Positions 30,744 to 41,940 of a stretch of DNA of 64,000 nucleotides are shown one piece after another (positions within the stretch are counted from its first letter, which is position 1; each line of letters opens with the position of its first letter). Below the pieces are notes generated by a model. The model had not been told where the DNA came from. It searched no databases and was given only the letters and a program-made list of their open reading frames with translations. The translations under genes were made by a program, and so were the position numbers. Origin of the DNA: Hansfordia pulvinata (lineage: Eukaryota > Ascomycota > Sordariomycetes > Xylariales); the NCBI GenBank assembly GCA_006538405.1, contig BJKQ01000005.1:2728001-2792000 (forward strand). Direction: 5' to 3'.

Positions 30744-33718
30744 TCAGATCTTCAAGCTGGTGATCTCAGGGCTGGGCATCGACGCGGGCGCCGTCGCCAC
30801 CACCGCCGCCGCCTCGGGGTCCTCGGCGCGCTTGGTGAGCACCCAGCAAGAGGCGTACATGTTGACGCGGTCGATGCAGGCGCCCGGGGTCCTGGAGCCG
30901 TGGCACTTGGCGGCGAAGCCGCGCCTCTCGAACTCGTCGAGGTACCAGGGCCTCAGGCCGCCGGACCTGAGCATGACGCGGCCCCCCATCTTGAGGGCGC
31001 GGCTGAGCCTGGAGATCTGGCGGGCGGCGGCGTCGGGGGAGCCCGGGTCGAACCAGTCCATGCTGTCCATGACGACGGCGACGGTGAGGGTCCCGGGAGC
31101 GACGCGGGCGAGGACCTCGTCGATCTCGTCGGTGTGGATGCGCAGGCCGTCGAAGGCCCCGCGGCGCGAGAGGCGGGCGTGGGCGGCGCGGGACAGGTAG
31201 TCCGGGTGGCAGCGGGGGGAGAACTTGCCGTCGAGGCAGACGAGGTAGTAGGGGTTGTCGGCGGCGATGTGGGTGTTCTCGGCGACGGGGTCGAGCGTGT
31301 TGACCATGTACTCCCAGACGGCGTGGGAGCGGGTGTTCCTGGCGGTGGGGTTGGGCCCCGCCACGGCGGGCGAGGCGGCGTGGTCCGCCTCGATGATGGC
31401 CATCTGGTTGCGCGGGACGCCGAGTGCGGTCCACAGGAAGGCGTCCTGGCTGACGACGAGGCCCGAAACGAGGCGGGACAGCAGGGCGGGGCGGATGCGG
31501 GCGCGCCACAGCTCGCGCTGCTCGGCCAGCGTGCGGGCCTGCAGCAGCTCGAGGACGGCGGCGCGGCAGCCGAACAGGCGCGTCAGCCAGCGGAAGACGC
31601 GGATGCCGTGCTTGGAGCCGCCCGTGTCGTAGAGGCCGCCAGAGGTGCGGGAGGTGAAGACGTGCTCGTTGGTCACCCAGTACTGGAGGGCGCGGCTGGA
31701 CAGGTGGGGCGACAGGCGGCGCAGCAGCAGGTCGCGGAAGCCCGGGTGGCGGCCCTCGCCGAAGAGGCGCCAGAAGTCGTCGTAGGGCAGGGCGTGGTAG
31801 GCGGCGACCTTGAGCTCGAGCAGGTGGTTCTGGGCCGGGTTGAGGTCGACGGCGTGGACGCGGGCAGGGCCCTGCAGGGCGTAGGACAGCACGTTGTCGC
31901 CGGCGCTGGTGATGGCCAGCACGACGTCGTCCGAGGTCAGCCTGAGGATCCGCTCGTCGGCCCGCGTGTCCTCCCAGGTGAAGGCGTAGATGTACTCGTC
32001 GTTGAACTGCGTGTGCTTGGGCAGCTGGTCGTCGTAGTGGATGCGGTAGTGGTGGTTCTGGTAGAAGAAGGACGGCAGCGGCAGGTTGGCCGACAGGTTG
32101 ACGACGGCGGCGTCGAAGGCCTTGGAGCGCACCTCGGGGGGCGACGCCCCTGCCCCTGCCCCTGCCCCTGCCACTGCCACTGCCACTGCGGTAGTTGCGG
32201 CGGTCGACGTGGACGACACGGTCTGCGAGGAGGCCGCCGGGCGGAGGTACGGCGACTCGGTGACCAAGGCATCGACCTTTTCGACGAGCTCGTACGGCGG
32301 GCTGGAGGAGGAGGAGGAGGAGACGGGCTGCTTGTGGCAGCCGAGCCAGATGTAGAAGGGGATGGCGCCGAGGGTGTAGTTGCGGTTGTTGACGCCGAGG
32401 ACGGTGCCGAAGCGGTACTCGAGATAGTCGCGGCGGCCGGGCTCGAGGGCGACGCGGTCAATATCGAACCAGGCGCGCCAGAACGTGCGGCCGAAGAAGT
32501 TGACGTGGCGGCCGACCAGGCCGCCCGTGTAGTTGCGGAAGCTGACGTCCACCTTGGACTGGACGTAGAAGTCGACAACGCCGAGGGTGCCGTCGGCCGC
32601 CAGCAGCGACGGCAGCGAGTCCACGACCGAGTAGTAGTCGGGCTGTGCGTTTGATCCAATATACCGTCGAGGTTGGTGGTCAAGTCAGCACTCGGCTAGG
32701 TGCATAGGTATGCGGGATTGAGGGTCATGTTGGAAAAGGGGTGCATGTGGTGAGGCTATAGCGACTGGACGGGGCCGGACTCGGCTGGACTGGGCAGGAC
32801 TGCACTGGGGGTACTGCCACTTTAAGGGGGTGGTCTCTCTACATGTACCGTACTCACAATCATCGACAAGCTATACGACATGGTGACCAGGCTGGCACCG
32901 CCGTGGGCCGGCCGCTTGTCCGCGGCCGAGGAGAAGTAGCTGGTCGGGGAGCGAGGCCGGCCGCCGTCGAGGACGGGCTCGTGGTCCTCGAGGCGGAACG
33001 CCCGCGCGTCCTGGCAGATGACGGTCACGTTGCCCCAGCCGAGGCGGGCGAACCGCTGCCGGGCGACGTCGCACAGCGAGGGCGAGAAGTCGACGAGGTA
33101 GATGCTGTCGAAGAACCGCGGCACGTCCACGAAGCGCGCCATGGTCTCGATGTTCCAGCCTGTTCCACCACCAACCTGGAGATTCCCGATGGGATGTTAG
33201 CCCAGGGAGCGGGGGGGGGGGGGGGGGGGGGGAGCTCAGGGCTGTTTCGTCACTCACGTCGACCCAGACCCGACGGCTCTTCTCCTTCTTCTCCATCTTC
33301 TTGGACGCGCCGAGCTCGGCGTCAGCGTCGGCCCGCTGCACCTTCTCGGTGACCTGAGCGGCCGCGAGGGCCAGCATGTCCTCGCGGCCCTTGAGGAGGG
33401 CCCAGCGGGTGGCGTCGTAGGCGCCGGCCTGGCCCTTGTAGAAGCTCTCGAGGGCATCCTGCTGGTTGCCCTTGGCATCTCCGTTGTGGGGCTTGAGGAA
33501 GCACGAGTAGGCAAAGAGCCACAGCGACTGCAGGACCCCCGGGTTCTTCTCATTGTTGTTGGTGTTGTTGCCCTTGGGGGGTCTCGGTCTGCCGCCGGCT
33601 TCTTGCCGAGGAGGGTGGAGAGGCATGTCCCGATAAAGAGGAAGATGGCCAGTCCGGAGAGGTAGATTTGTGTCTTTGGCGTCGTCAAAGACGCAATGTT
33701 AAGGCCAAGACGGTCCAT
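30744..33718 (-). CDS. BTA1: betaine lipid (DGTS) synthase BTA1, apparent single-base frameshift in exon 1
   Basis: Exons are 33258-33718, 32858-33175 and 30744-32642; introns of 82 and 215 nt start GTGAGT. The expected product is 892 residues. An N-terminal membrane anchor (YLSGLAIFLFIGTCLSTLL) precedes a class I methyltransferase (BtaB-like) with the SAM-binding DVGGGTGWNIE across the first junction and SIYLVDFSPSLCDVARQRF. After a low-complexity linker (Ala/Val/Gly repeats, about 410-425) comes the BtaA-like DUF3419 aminocarboxypropyl transferase (YIYAFTWEDTRADERI, TSAGDNVLSYALQGPARVHAV). The enzyme converts diacylglycerol to the betaine lipid DGTS using SAM; in fungi it replaces phosphatidylcholine under phosphate limitation. 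Exon 1 needs one more C in the six-base run at 33576-33581 to read DPPKGNN and to reach phase 0 at its donor. Confidence 0.93.
33211..33232 (+). repeat. 22-G homopolymer in BTA1 intron 1
   Basis: Twenty-two consecutive G on the plus strand (poly-C in the transcript) inside the 82-nt first intron. The exact length is unreliable in any sequencing method. Confidence 0.8.
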
Positions 33719-34037
33719 GGTATTCTCTCATTGCTGTTGCGAACGAGAAAAGAGGGGGGGGGGGGGGTGTTGAACGTCCTTTGCGGTGTTGAAACAAAGG
33801 CCCAGGAATAGTTTGAGTTGACAGGTACCTATACAAGACAGAAATGGTGTTGAATAGAGGGAGATTGAGAGAGAGAGAATAACGGCTGAGGGATCTCGAG
33901 GGGGGCGGAAACGGACGAGTGAGGGCCTATATACCTGCTTCGGGCTCCTCCTCCTCCTCCTCGAACCGATCCAGCCAGCCAGCTTCCCCAAGGGCGGACA
34001 ACCCGCCGTGCCCGCGGCATTGTGCCTGGCGGAACGA

Positions 34038-34039
34038 TG

Positions 34040-34079
<40 letters not shown>

Positions 34080-34113
34080 CTTGCCTGCCTGCTTGCTTGC
34101 TTGCCTGCCTGCC
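34038..34113 (+). repeat. (TGCC)n tetranucleotide microsatellite
   Basis: About 19 units of TGCC with scattered TGCT variants. It produces spurious open frames rich in Leu-Pro-Ala-Cys on one strand and Gly-Arg-Gln-Ala on the other. Confidence 0.9.
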
Positions 34114-35172
34114 CTGCCCCCTACTCGTGTTCCCCGCCCGCCCCCTCTGGAAGCTCTGCAGCTCCGTTGCAGCTGGGACGAGTGTGCCGTCACCGCTCGC
34201 AGCGATCACCTGGGGAGCGATGGCGTCGACAGCCAATGCCGTCCAGAGGTTGACGCATCTGCGAGACCCTGAATACAGAGCTGCCCCACCGGGCAGACCC
34301 CGCTACTGGGGCTCTCCCACATCTCCCACATCTCCCCTGGTGGGCACGCACGCACGGTAGGTAGGAATGGGACCGCTAGGTACTCGTAGGTAGGCTAGCC
34401 TGCCATGCTCCCTCCCACCCATGCCTCCAGCCAATCGATCGTGGCACATGTCCCAGACGAGTGGGGGTTGAAGGCCAGCCGGCCGGGGAGGCCACTGGGT
34501 CGTGCGTGCGTGCCTCGGGGCTAATAAGTAGTTCCTGGGGCCGGCCAGGTGGGAGGCTTATTACTATATTATATACCTACCTAAGCGATCGAGCTGTCTC
34601 ATAGTTGTGCTGGTTGATGGTCGAGTCGAGGTCAGTCAAGTATGATCTGGACGGCTACGGAACACTCTCTGACTCTATGTCTGATGTGAGCATGTATGGC
34701 GGGTTTTCTTTTCTTTCGTTGCAGACAGCTCGGCCAACTGGCAAGCTTCAATAGACTCTCCCCCACCCGGCCTTTGATCCACGTGGTCGACATGAGATGC
34801 GCCTGGAGTGCCTGGCGATGATCGCTTGGAGGCCCGGGACTCTGATCGCAGGCTGACCCGACTCGGCCCTCTCGCGCGGACGATGGACGATGGACGATAG
34901 ACAATGATGAAAGGCCCCGGACCCACACGTTTTCGAGGCTTCCAACTAGCCGTGCTAGTTAGTCAACAACCCAAACCCCCCTCCCAGAATCCAAGACCAC
35001 TAAGGTTAGTGGGTTGCCGGCCACGGTCGACACGTGCTGTCGTCGTGAGGCTTCAATGGCAGCCCTCGGGTCGCCCATGGCATCATCAGCCAAGCAATCT
35101 GCCGCGGACGGGGCCACCGCGTCTCGCCGACACGACTGCTCACCAAACCCGCCCGCCAGGCGACTATCGACG

Positions 35173-35201
35173 CGACACGACACGACACGACACGACACGA
35201 C
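35173..35201 (+). repeat. (CGACA)5 pentanucleotide repeat
   Basis: Five full CGACA units and a partial sixth in non-coding DNA upstream of BTA1. Confidence 0.85.
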
Positions 35202-36387
35202 GCGCTCGGGTACGAGTAAAGGGAGGGGGACAAATAACCTTTGGATAATTGGGGGTTCCTGTTCATCAATGGAGAGAGTCGAAACGAAGCACCCGGCCGA
35301 GATTGGCGGCCAATAGGAGCAGGGACCAAGCAAAGCCCCGTCCAGGCCCGGTAAAGAACCGGACCGCGACCCCGCTGGCCCCCGTCGCGGCGCTCACGGT
35401 GCCGCCCCTCGTGCCCCTCTCCGTCTATGTTCCTCCCTCTCTCTCCTCTGAAGAGAGTGGAACACATTGATGTCACCGGGGCCGTCTGCGAGGGGCCGAT
35501 CGCCTGAAAGAGGAGGGAAGATGTCGAGGCACACCGCTGGCCAAGGGCTCTGGACAATCCGTGCTCGAAGGAAGACGAGGCAGCAGTGGTGGGTGGGCGC
35601 ATGCTTCCAGCCCAAGACTGGCTTGGGTATCCCGTACAGAGCTTCCCTCGTCTATGGTCTGCGGACATTGGGGATACGATACGTCGGAACTGAGGCGCGT
35701 GAATTACCCCTGGCTACATGTACGAGACGAGACTCTCTACTCGCAGCCCATGTACATTAAATGTGCCCACAATGGGACATGCGAGACGAACGAGGGGCAG
35801 CCCGGCACGTGAGCCCGCCGCACTTTCCCCCCCTCTTCATGCCGACTTTGACTTGGACGATGAGCTCTCCCAGCATGCAGGCAGTGGGAAAACCCCCCGC
35901 CGTGCCTGGATCGCGTGCCTCGCCACGCTGCAGGGGGGCGGAGGCGCGCTCATCGTCGTCCGCCAGAGACAACCCTGGAGAACTCTACGACACGGCCGGA
36001 CAATCACCGTGTCTATCTCGATCGATGGCTGGCTGTCGTCCGCTGTACGAGTAGATGCCACGGTAGGTGCTCAGGCTGCCCCGCAGTTGCGAGCTGATGA
36101 GTATACGAGTCCAACACCAACCATCAGCATAGCAATAGCGCCGTCTGAGCAAGCAGGGGAGTAGCAGAGTACCACGCACACCCAAAATATGCGTTCGTTC
36201 GTGATGATGATTTCTATCGATCGCCGAAAAAGAGACTCGTTCCGCATTCCAGAAGCAACGAATAGCTTCAAGGTTGACCAATTCTATCTGTATAGCCAAC
36301 TCCAAGTCACACCTCACAGCTCCCCACCTTCGAGCCCCCCCCCCCGATGAGCATGAAAGAAGAAAGAAGAAGCAGTAAAGAACCAGC

Positions 36388-37304
36388 TCACCCAGGCAGC
36401 GTGTAGCTCACGCGGCTGACGCCCTTGGACCGGCTGATCTTCTTGACCTCGGTCTTGCCGCACAGCGCGGTGCTGTCGACGTGCGTCCCGCCGCACGGGT
36501 ACACGTCGGCGCCCCCAATGTCCACCACGCGGAACTTGGCCCCCGGCGCCAGGCCCATCGCCTCCCGCGTGCCCTCGGCCGGGATCAGCCGCTCGAGCCC
36601 CCGCGCCCGGAAGTCCTCCTCGCCCCACCACGCGATGCTCACGGCCAGGTCCCGGCTCACCAGCTCGTCCACGACGCGCTGCGAGGGCTCGCGCAGGCTG
36701 CCCTCCAGGAGGCCCCGGAACTCGCACGACGCCTGCCCCGGGAAGTGCGACGCCTTGAGCTCCTCGAACCCCTCCACCTTGCCCCGCGCCAGCTGGCCCA
36801 CTGCTGCCCCCAGCACGTGGCCCGCCGTGTGGTAGCGCGAGTACAGCAGCCGCTTCGCCGGGTCGATGGCCTGCTCCACGAGGTCGCCGGCGCCGAAGGA
36901 GGGCGGGGCGGAAGCTGGGGAGGGAGCGTCGGCATCGGCGCCGGCATCAGTGGTGGTGGTGGCGGTGGTGAAGCGGCCAAAGTGCAGGGCCTCGCCCAGT
37001 CTCGTCGCACTCATCCGCACCATCTCCACCTCGAAAGTCGTAGCTGCGTTGGTCGCGGTCGCGCCGTCGGTACCGGCACCGGATGACAGCCGCATCGTCC
37101 CCACGTCGGACGGCTGCCCGCCACCCTGCGGGTGGAAGATGGTCGCCTCCGTCACGACGACAAAGTCGCCATCCTGCGCGGCCTTGTGCAGCGCCCGGTC
37201 CTCCTCGCCCAGCGCGGCGACGGGCGCACGGCGACGACCGGCGTCGTGAGCGTGTGCGCCTTCGCGTCGTGCTGGAAGGTCAGGGCGGTGGCGGTGGGCG
37301 CCAT
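36388..37304 (-). CDS. AlaX-type alanyl-tRNA editing protein, apparent single-base frameshift
   Basis: The frame begins MAPTATALTFQHDAKAHTLT at 37304 and, after a shift, continues AALGEEDRALHKAAQDGDFV. One extra C in the CCC at 37222-37224 (coding strand) joins the two as VRPVAALGEED and gives 305 residues. The second half carries the zinc site of the tRNA_SAD editing domain: HTAGH (His159, His163) and PCGGTHV near the C-terminus. A conserved TEATIFHPQGGGQPSD lies upstream. Free-standing AlaX proteins clear serine or glycine wrongly attached to tRNA-Ala. Fungal members of this size have the extra N-terminal beta-barrel seen here. An insert of Thr/Ala/Asp repeats near residue 120 separates the two parts. 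The stop follows SYTLPG directly. Confidence 0.88.
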
Positions 37305-37791
37305 GCTGGGCGGGCGGGGCGGGCGGGATCAAAGCGGAGCAGCAGGGTATTGGGCGGCGGCGCGGATATCGAGAGCAGGTCTGGTGAGGGGGTTTGAATA
37401 GGTACTTTCTAACTGGTTGGGATTGCAGAGAAAACAAGCCAGGGACTGGATGTTCGTTTGCCCCCCTTCCCGGAATGACGTTGGTTTAATGTGAACGCGG
37501 TCTCTGTCGCTCCTGGCCGTCCGCGCCCTTCCGGTGGGCCATGTCAACCAAACTGGCTCCATGAGTGCGGGTTAGGATTTGCCCGCGATTCAGCCTCTGC
37601 TCTCGAAGCTTCTAGTAGCGTCAATTGCTCGCAACCAGAGACCGCCAGCACTTTCGTTGATGTCGCAATTCAACTCGCGACAGACACTGACTGATTGGTG
37701 CCGTCACTCCGTAGGTAAGGCCATCCTCTAGGAAAACAATGGGTATCTTATTCATGAGGCCTGTATGCTGTCGAGTCGCTGCATCCCGGAA
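37305..37791. other. intergenic, no gene seen
   Basis: 487 bp between the head of the AlaX gene and the tail of VPS28. Nothing is recognisable. Confidence 0.6.
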
Positions 37792-38653
37792 CTACGTGAG
37801 GATATTTTTGAACCCTAAGTAGGCGGAATTGATGTCGAGCTCGAGCTCGCGTGCTTGCTGCTCGCTCAACTCCTCTGTGGCCTTCATCTGGTTGAGGGTG
37901 ATGAGCCACTGCACAATCTTGCCGCGATTCTCGAAATCGCGGTCGCTCACTTTGTTGACACTAGTGATGACATCGCTCAGCAAGGGGTGCAACTGATCCT
38001 TCGCCAGCAACCCCAAGCGCAGAGCATCGAGGAAAGTAATAAAGTCCTGGGTGGCTTCGAGAATCAGGGCACCCGACTTGTTATTTGACGCGGCGGCTGG
38101 CTGCGGCGTCGCGCCGGTCGACGCGGTAACAGCGGTCGAGGCATGCCTACCCGGAGACGCTCCGTGGCGCGAGGCACATCGATCTGGACGGGGCGCGTCA
38201 GTATCACAAGCCGCAGAACGGTGCGGCGAGGGCATTGATTCACGCGGCATACTTTACAGCGGGCTTTAAATGTGTCAAGGTCAACAAAGTTCCGGGCCAC
38301 CGTCTCGTCAGCCAGGATAGACTTGTACTGCTTGAGCGAGCGCTCGCATATCTCGGTGTAATCCGCCTCGGGAATGGCGTCTTTCAAGAAGGCCTTCTCC
38401 AGCTGGTCCAGGGTGACGATGATGGAGAAGATCTCGGCGAGCGAGTCTTGGGCGTCACGCTCGGCATGGCTCTCCGCCTGCTTGATCTCCTGGGAGGGCG
38501 TGAGCCTGGCTGCGCCGTGTCAAGAGCGTGGGCCCACTGGCCCTGCGGATTCAGGCACTTCAGACTCACCTGGTCCAAGTTGACGGTGGCCGAGAGGGAG
38601 GTGTTGGGGACATAGCTATGCGGAGTGGGCGCATAGGCCTGCCGCGAGTTCAT
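37792..38653 (-). CDS. VPS28, ESCRT-I subunit, apparent single-base frameshift in exon 3
   Basis: Exons 38570-38653, 38253-38489 and 37792-38183 with introns of 80 and 69 nt give an expected 237 residues. The N-terminal core domain shows the fungal VPS28 pattern YAPTPHSYVPNTSLSATVNL, SLAEIFSIIVTLDQLEKAFL and LKQYKSILADETVARNFV. The C-terminal helical domain reads DFITFLDALRLGLLAKDQL through ELDINSAYLGFKNILT. VPS28 joins VPS23 and VPS37 in ESCRT-I and recruits ESCRT-II to sort ubiquitinated cargo at endosomes. In exon 3 the conserved RATERLRVGMP runs out of frame unless the two bases at 38140-38141 (CC on the coding strand) are CCC. A 47-nt intron (GTAGGC...CCGCAG) is a weaker alternative that would delete the conserved VGMP. 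Confidence 0.88.
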
Positions 38654-39239
38654 GGTGGCGGCTGTGAAGGTCGACAGTGGAGGGGCATATCTGATGAGTG
38701 CAGGTGGGAGGACGGCTGGCGCTGCGACTGTTGCCTTTTGATGGGTGATGTCAGCGACGTCTACAGGGCGTACCTAACTGTTCGTACCTGACACCAAGTC
38801 GTACATGTACTTCTAGGCGTGAAGACTCGTGGGACCAGCAGCAAGTACGTGTACTAGCACGTCGACTGCCATCTTCTTCTCATCAGTCACCCAATCAAGG
38901 CTCAGTAACGTGCAACGGCAGCAATGGACGTCGCGGGTCGCGATAAGGCCACATCCAGTCTAGCGCGGGTCACTGATAAGAAACTAGCAGCAGTGCCCCA
39001 CCGAAATTTTTGAGTACCGTCTCGAGATGCAGTCGCAGTAGCAACTTTCTGCCCAGCAGCAGCACCAGCAGCCGCAGTGCGCTTGAGAGCATCCCGACTT
39101 TGCTTTGCCGGCCTTTCGCACCGGCTCCTCCTCTGCAGACACCCTCCAACCCCACCATCCGCCCCTTCGCACCGCCCATCAACCCAATTGCCCTCGCCCA
39201 CCTACCTGTTGATTGCCGGGATCCCCCCAACCCGTCAAA
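38654..39239. other. divergent promoter of VPS28 and NOC2
   Basis: 586 bp between two outward-reading housekeeping genes. It contains TACATGTAC at about 38803 and GTACGTGTAC near 38845. No gene is seen. Confidence 0.55.
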
Positions 39240-41650
39240 ATGGCGGGCGCTAAGAAGAACTTCAAGGCCACCAAGAAGTTCGAGAAGAAGCACCTCAAGG
39301 GCACTCTCGACCAGCGCAAGGAGGCTGCCAAGACCAAGCAGCGCCACCAGATCAAGGACAAGAGGAAACTGAAGGCTACCAAGGATTCCGAGTTCTTCAA
39401 GGGCCCCGAAGGTCAGGATGCGGCAGCCGCCGGTCCCAAGTCCAAGTCCAAGACGGCCAATGTCCAGGACATGAGCGTCGACGACTTCTTCGGCGGCGGT
39501 TTCGAGATCATCGACAAAGCCCAGCCCCCCGCGACCAAGGACTCCAAGAAACTCGGCAAGCGGAAGCGCGATGGCCCCGCCGCAGCCTCTGCCAAGGCAC
39601 AGCCTGACAACTCGTCCCAAGGCAGCGGCTCGGACCTGGATTTCTCCGACGATGACGCTCAGCCTCTGCCAAGCGATGGCGACGACGACTCCGACGGAAG
39701 CGCCGCAGGCGACGACCAAGACGTCGGAATGAGCAAGAAGACCATGGACGAGCTTGCCGAGAAGGACCCCGAATTCTACAAGTTCCTCCAGGAGAACGAC
39801 CCCGAGGCTCTCGAGTTCGACGATGCCGACCTTGCCGAAGTTGACGACCTCAGCGCCGGCGAGGACGAGCCGCAGGACGAGCAGCCCAAAAAGAAGCGCA
39901 AGAAGGCCAAGAAGGCCGCCCCGGCCGACGAGGATTCAGAAGAGGAGGAAACTAGCTCGGACAGAGAACTGACCCAAGCCGTGGTGGCGCGGTGGAACAA
40001 GTCTCTCTCCGAGAAGCATTCTCTAAGAGCCGCCCGCCAAGTGGTTCTTGCCTTCCGGTCGGCTTCCCACCTCAACGAAGTCGACGAGAACGGCGAGAGC
40101 AACCAGCCATACACCATCTCCAGCCCCGAGGTGTTCCACGACGTCCTGGTCGTGGCGCTCAAGCAGATCCCCCAGGTCCTGCAACATCACATTCCCGTCA
40201 AAGAGTCCGCCGGCGGCAAGACCAGCATCCAGACCGACGGCAAGAAGTTCAAGACGCTTTCGACTCTCCTTCGCACCTACACATCCTCCATCATCCACCT
40301 GCTCAGCACTCTGTCCGACGAAGCCACCCTCAAGCTGACATTGTCGGCTCTTGAGCCCCTGGTGCCTTACATGCTCGGCTTCCGGAAACTGTTGAAGGTT
40401 GTCATCAAGACTGTCGTCGGGTTCTGGTCCCAATCCACGAGCAGCGAGTCGACCAGGATAACAGCATTCTTGGTTCTTCGGAAATTGGTGGTAGTGGGCG
40501 ACAAGGGCACAAGGGAGGCCGTGCTCAAGGCAACCTACCAAGGCCTCATCTCCGGATCCCGTGTCACCAACGTCAACACGCTGCAAGGCATCAATCTCAT
40601 GAAGAACTCGGCGGCGGAGCTGTGGGGTATCGACCAGAACATCGGGTACACGACGGCCTTCGGCTTCATCCGGCAATCGGCCATCCACCTCCGGAACAGC
40701 ATCGTGCACAACCAGAACGACGCCTACCGCAACATCTACAACTGGCAGTACATCCACTCCCTCGACTTCTGGTCCTGCGTGTTGTCGGAGCACTGCAGCC
40801 CCTTGAAGGAGGCCGAGGCCGGAAAAGAGTCGCAACTGAAGCTACTGGTCTATCCGTTAGTGCAGGTGACGCTGGGTGCAATGCGCCTGATCCCCACCGC
40901 GGCTTTCTTCCCTCTGAGGTTCCACCTGATGCGGTCGCTGCTTCGCATCTCGAGATCGACCGGCACCTACATCCCCCTGGCCTCGGCTCTGCTCGAGGTG
41001 CTCAACTCTGCCGAGATGCGGAAATCCCCCAAGCCCACGACCCTGAAGCCGCTCGACTTCCGCGTCGCCTACAAAGCCCCGGACTCGTACCTCCGCACGA
41101 GGACGTACCAGGATGGCGTGGCCGACCAGCTGGTCGACCTCTTCTCCGAGTACTTTGTCCTCTGGGCCAAGAACATTGCCTTCCCGAGTTCTCGCTGCCG
41201 GTCGTCGTCATGCTGAAGCGTTGGCTCAAGCAGTCCCGTGTCAAGGCCACCGGCAACAACAACGGCAAGCTGCGCGCGGGGCTGGTGCTGCTGGTCCAGA
41301 AGCTCGAGGCCAACGCCAAGTTCATCGAGGGCAAGCGGGCGCGGGTCGAGTTCGCGCCCAAGAACCGGTCGCAGGTCGAGGCATTCCTCAGGGACTTTGA
41401 GTGGGAGAAGACCCCCATCGGCGCGTACGTGGTGGCTCAACGGAAGGCGGGTGCCGAGAAGACCAAGATGCTCGAGGCGGCGCGCAAAGAGGACGACAAG
41501 CGGCGCAAGGAGGACGAGAAGGCGGCGCTCAGGGACGAGATATCCGAGGACGAGGACGAGGACGAGGAGCTCGAGGATGTGGACGGGCTGGAGGACGACG
41601 ACGAGGACGAGGATGACGAGGAAGACGACGATGACGAGTCGGACGAGTAG
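39240..41650 (+). CDS. NOC2, nucleolar complex protein 2, apparent single-base frameshift
   Basis: Intronless gene of an expected 803 residues. A Lys-rich nucleolar N-terminus (MAGAKKNFKATKKFEKKHLK) and acidic stretches (residues about 130-240) precede the conserved NOC2 domain: VPYMLGFRKLLKVVIKTVV, GLISGSRVTNVNTLQGINLM, NWQYIHSLDFWSCVLSEHC, PLVQVTLGAMRLIPTAAFFP. After the break the family sequence resumes as EFSLPVVVMLKRWLKQS and ends in a long Asp/Glu tail. The shift is at CCC 41184-41186, where CCCC would read NIAFPEFSLPVVV. NOC2 pairs with NOC1 and then NOC3 to move pre-60S ribosomal particles through the nucleolus and to the nucleoplasm; it is essential in yeast, so a real loss is unlikely. 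Confidence 0.93.
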
Positions 41651-41940
41651 ACTCTCTCGACGGAAAGATGTAACTGCTTACGAGGTTCCAACCAATGGCG
41701 CAATAAAATGTTCATATTCGTTGCATGCCGCATCTTCTCGGCCAGTGACAGTGCCATGTGCAATTTACAGCGTCGTTCATCAACTTTTGCCAGTTCCACC
41801 CGCAGCAAGTCCGTTCCCGGTGCCTCCTCCTCAGGACGACCCCGGCGCGCCTGAATCTGACCCCCCGCGCCGTCACCTTTCCTTGAACCCAGAGCCATCT
41901 TGGCAACGCCCAGCCTCGAAACTCCCCAGTGAACAATCCC

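Larger units (their letters stand above)
33719..36387. other. 2.7-kb region upstream of BTA1
   Basis: No gene is convincing. It holds the BTA1 promoter side and the 3' flank of the AlaX gene. Visible elements: a 14-G run at 33754-33767, the TGCC repeat, the CGACA repeat, an 11-C run at 36335-36345, several TACGAGTA/GGTACTCGTAGG words, and bHLH-type sites CACGTG at 34780-34785 and 35031-35036 and CACGTT at 34926-34931. Confidence 0.55.

Noticed and set aside
30900..32654. 584-codon plus-strand frame opposite BTA1
   Set aside because: Gly/Val/Ala-rich antisense shadow; the minus strand has family motifs across three spliced exons.
33571..33585. Programmed ribosomal frameshifting in BTA1 and the other broken genes
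   Set aside because: No shared slippery heptamer with downstream structure, the losses fall at unrelated places, and none of these families is known to use frameshifting.
27351..33718. Secondary-metabolite cluster around DUF1857, the hydrolase and BTA1
   Set aside because: No PKS, NRPS, terpene synthase, P450 or transporter nearby; neighbours are housekeeping genes.
33919..34360. Repeated Leu-Pro-Ala-Cys and Gly-Arg-Gln-Ala frames
   Set aside because: Produced by the TGCC microsatellite; no coding signal on either side.
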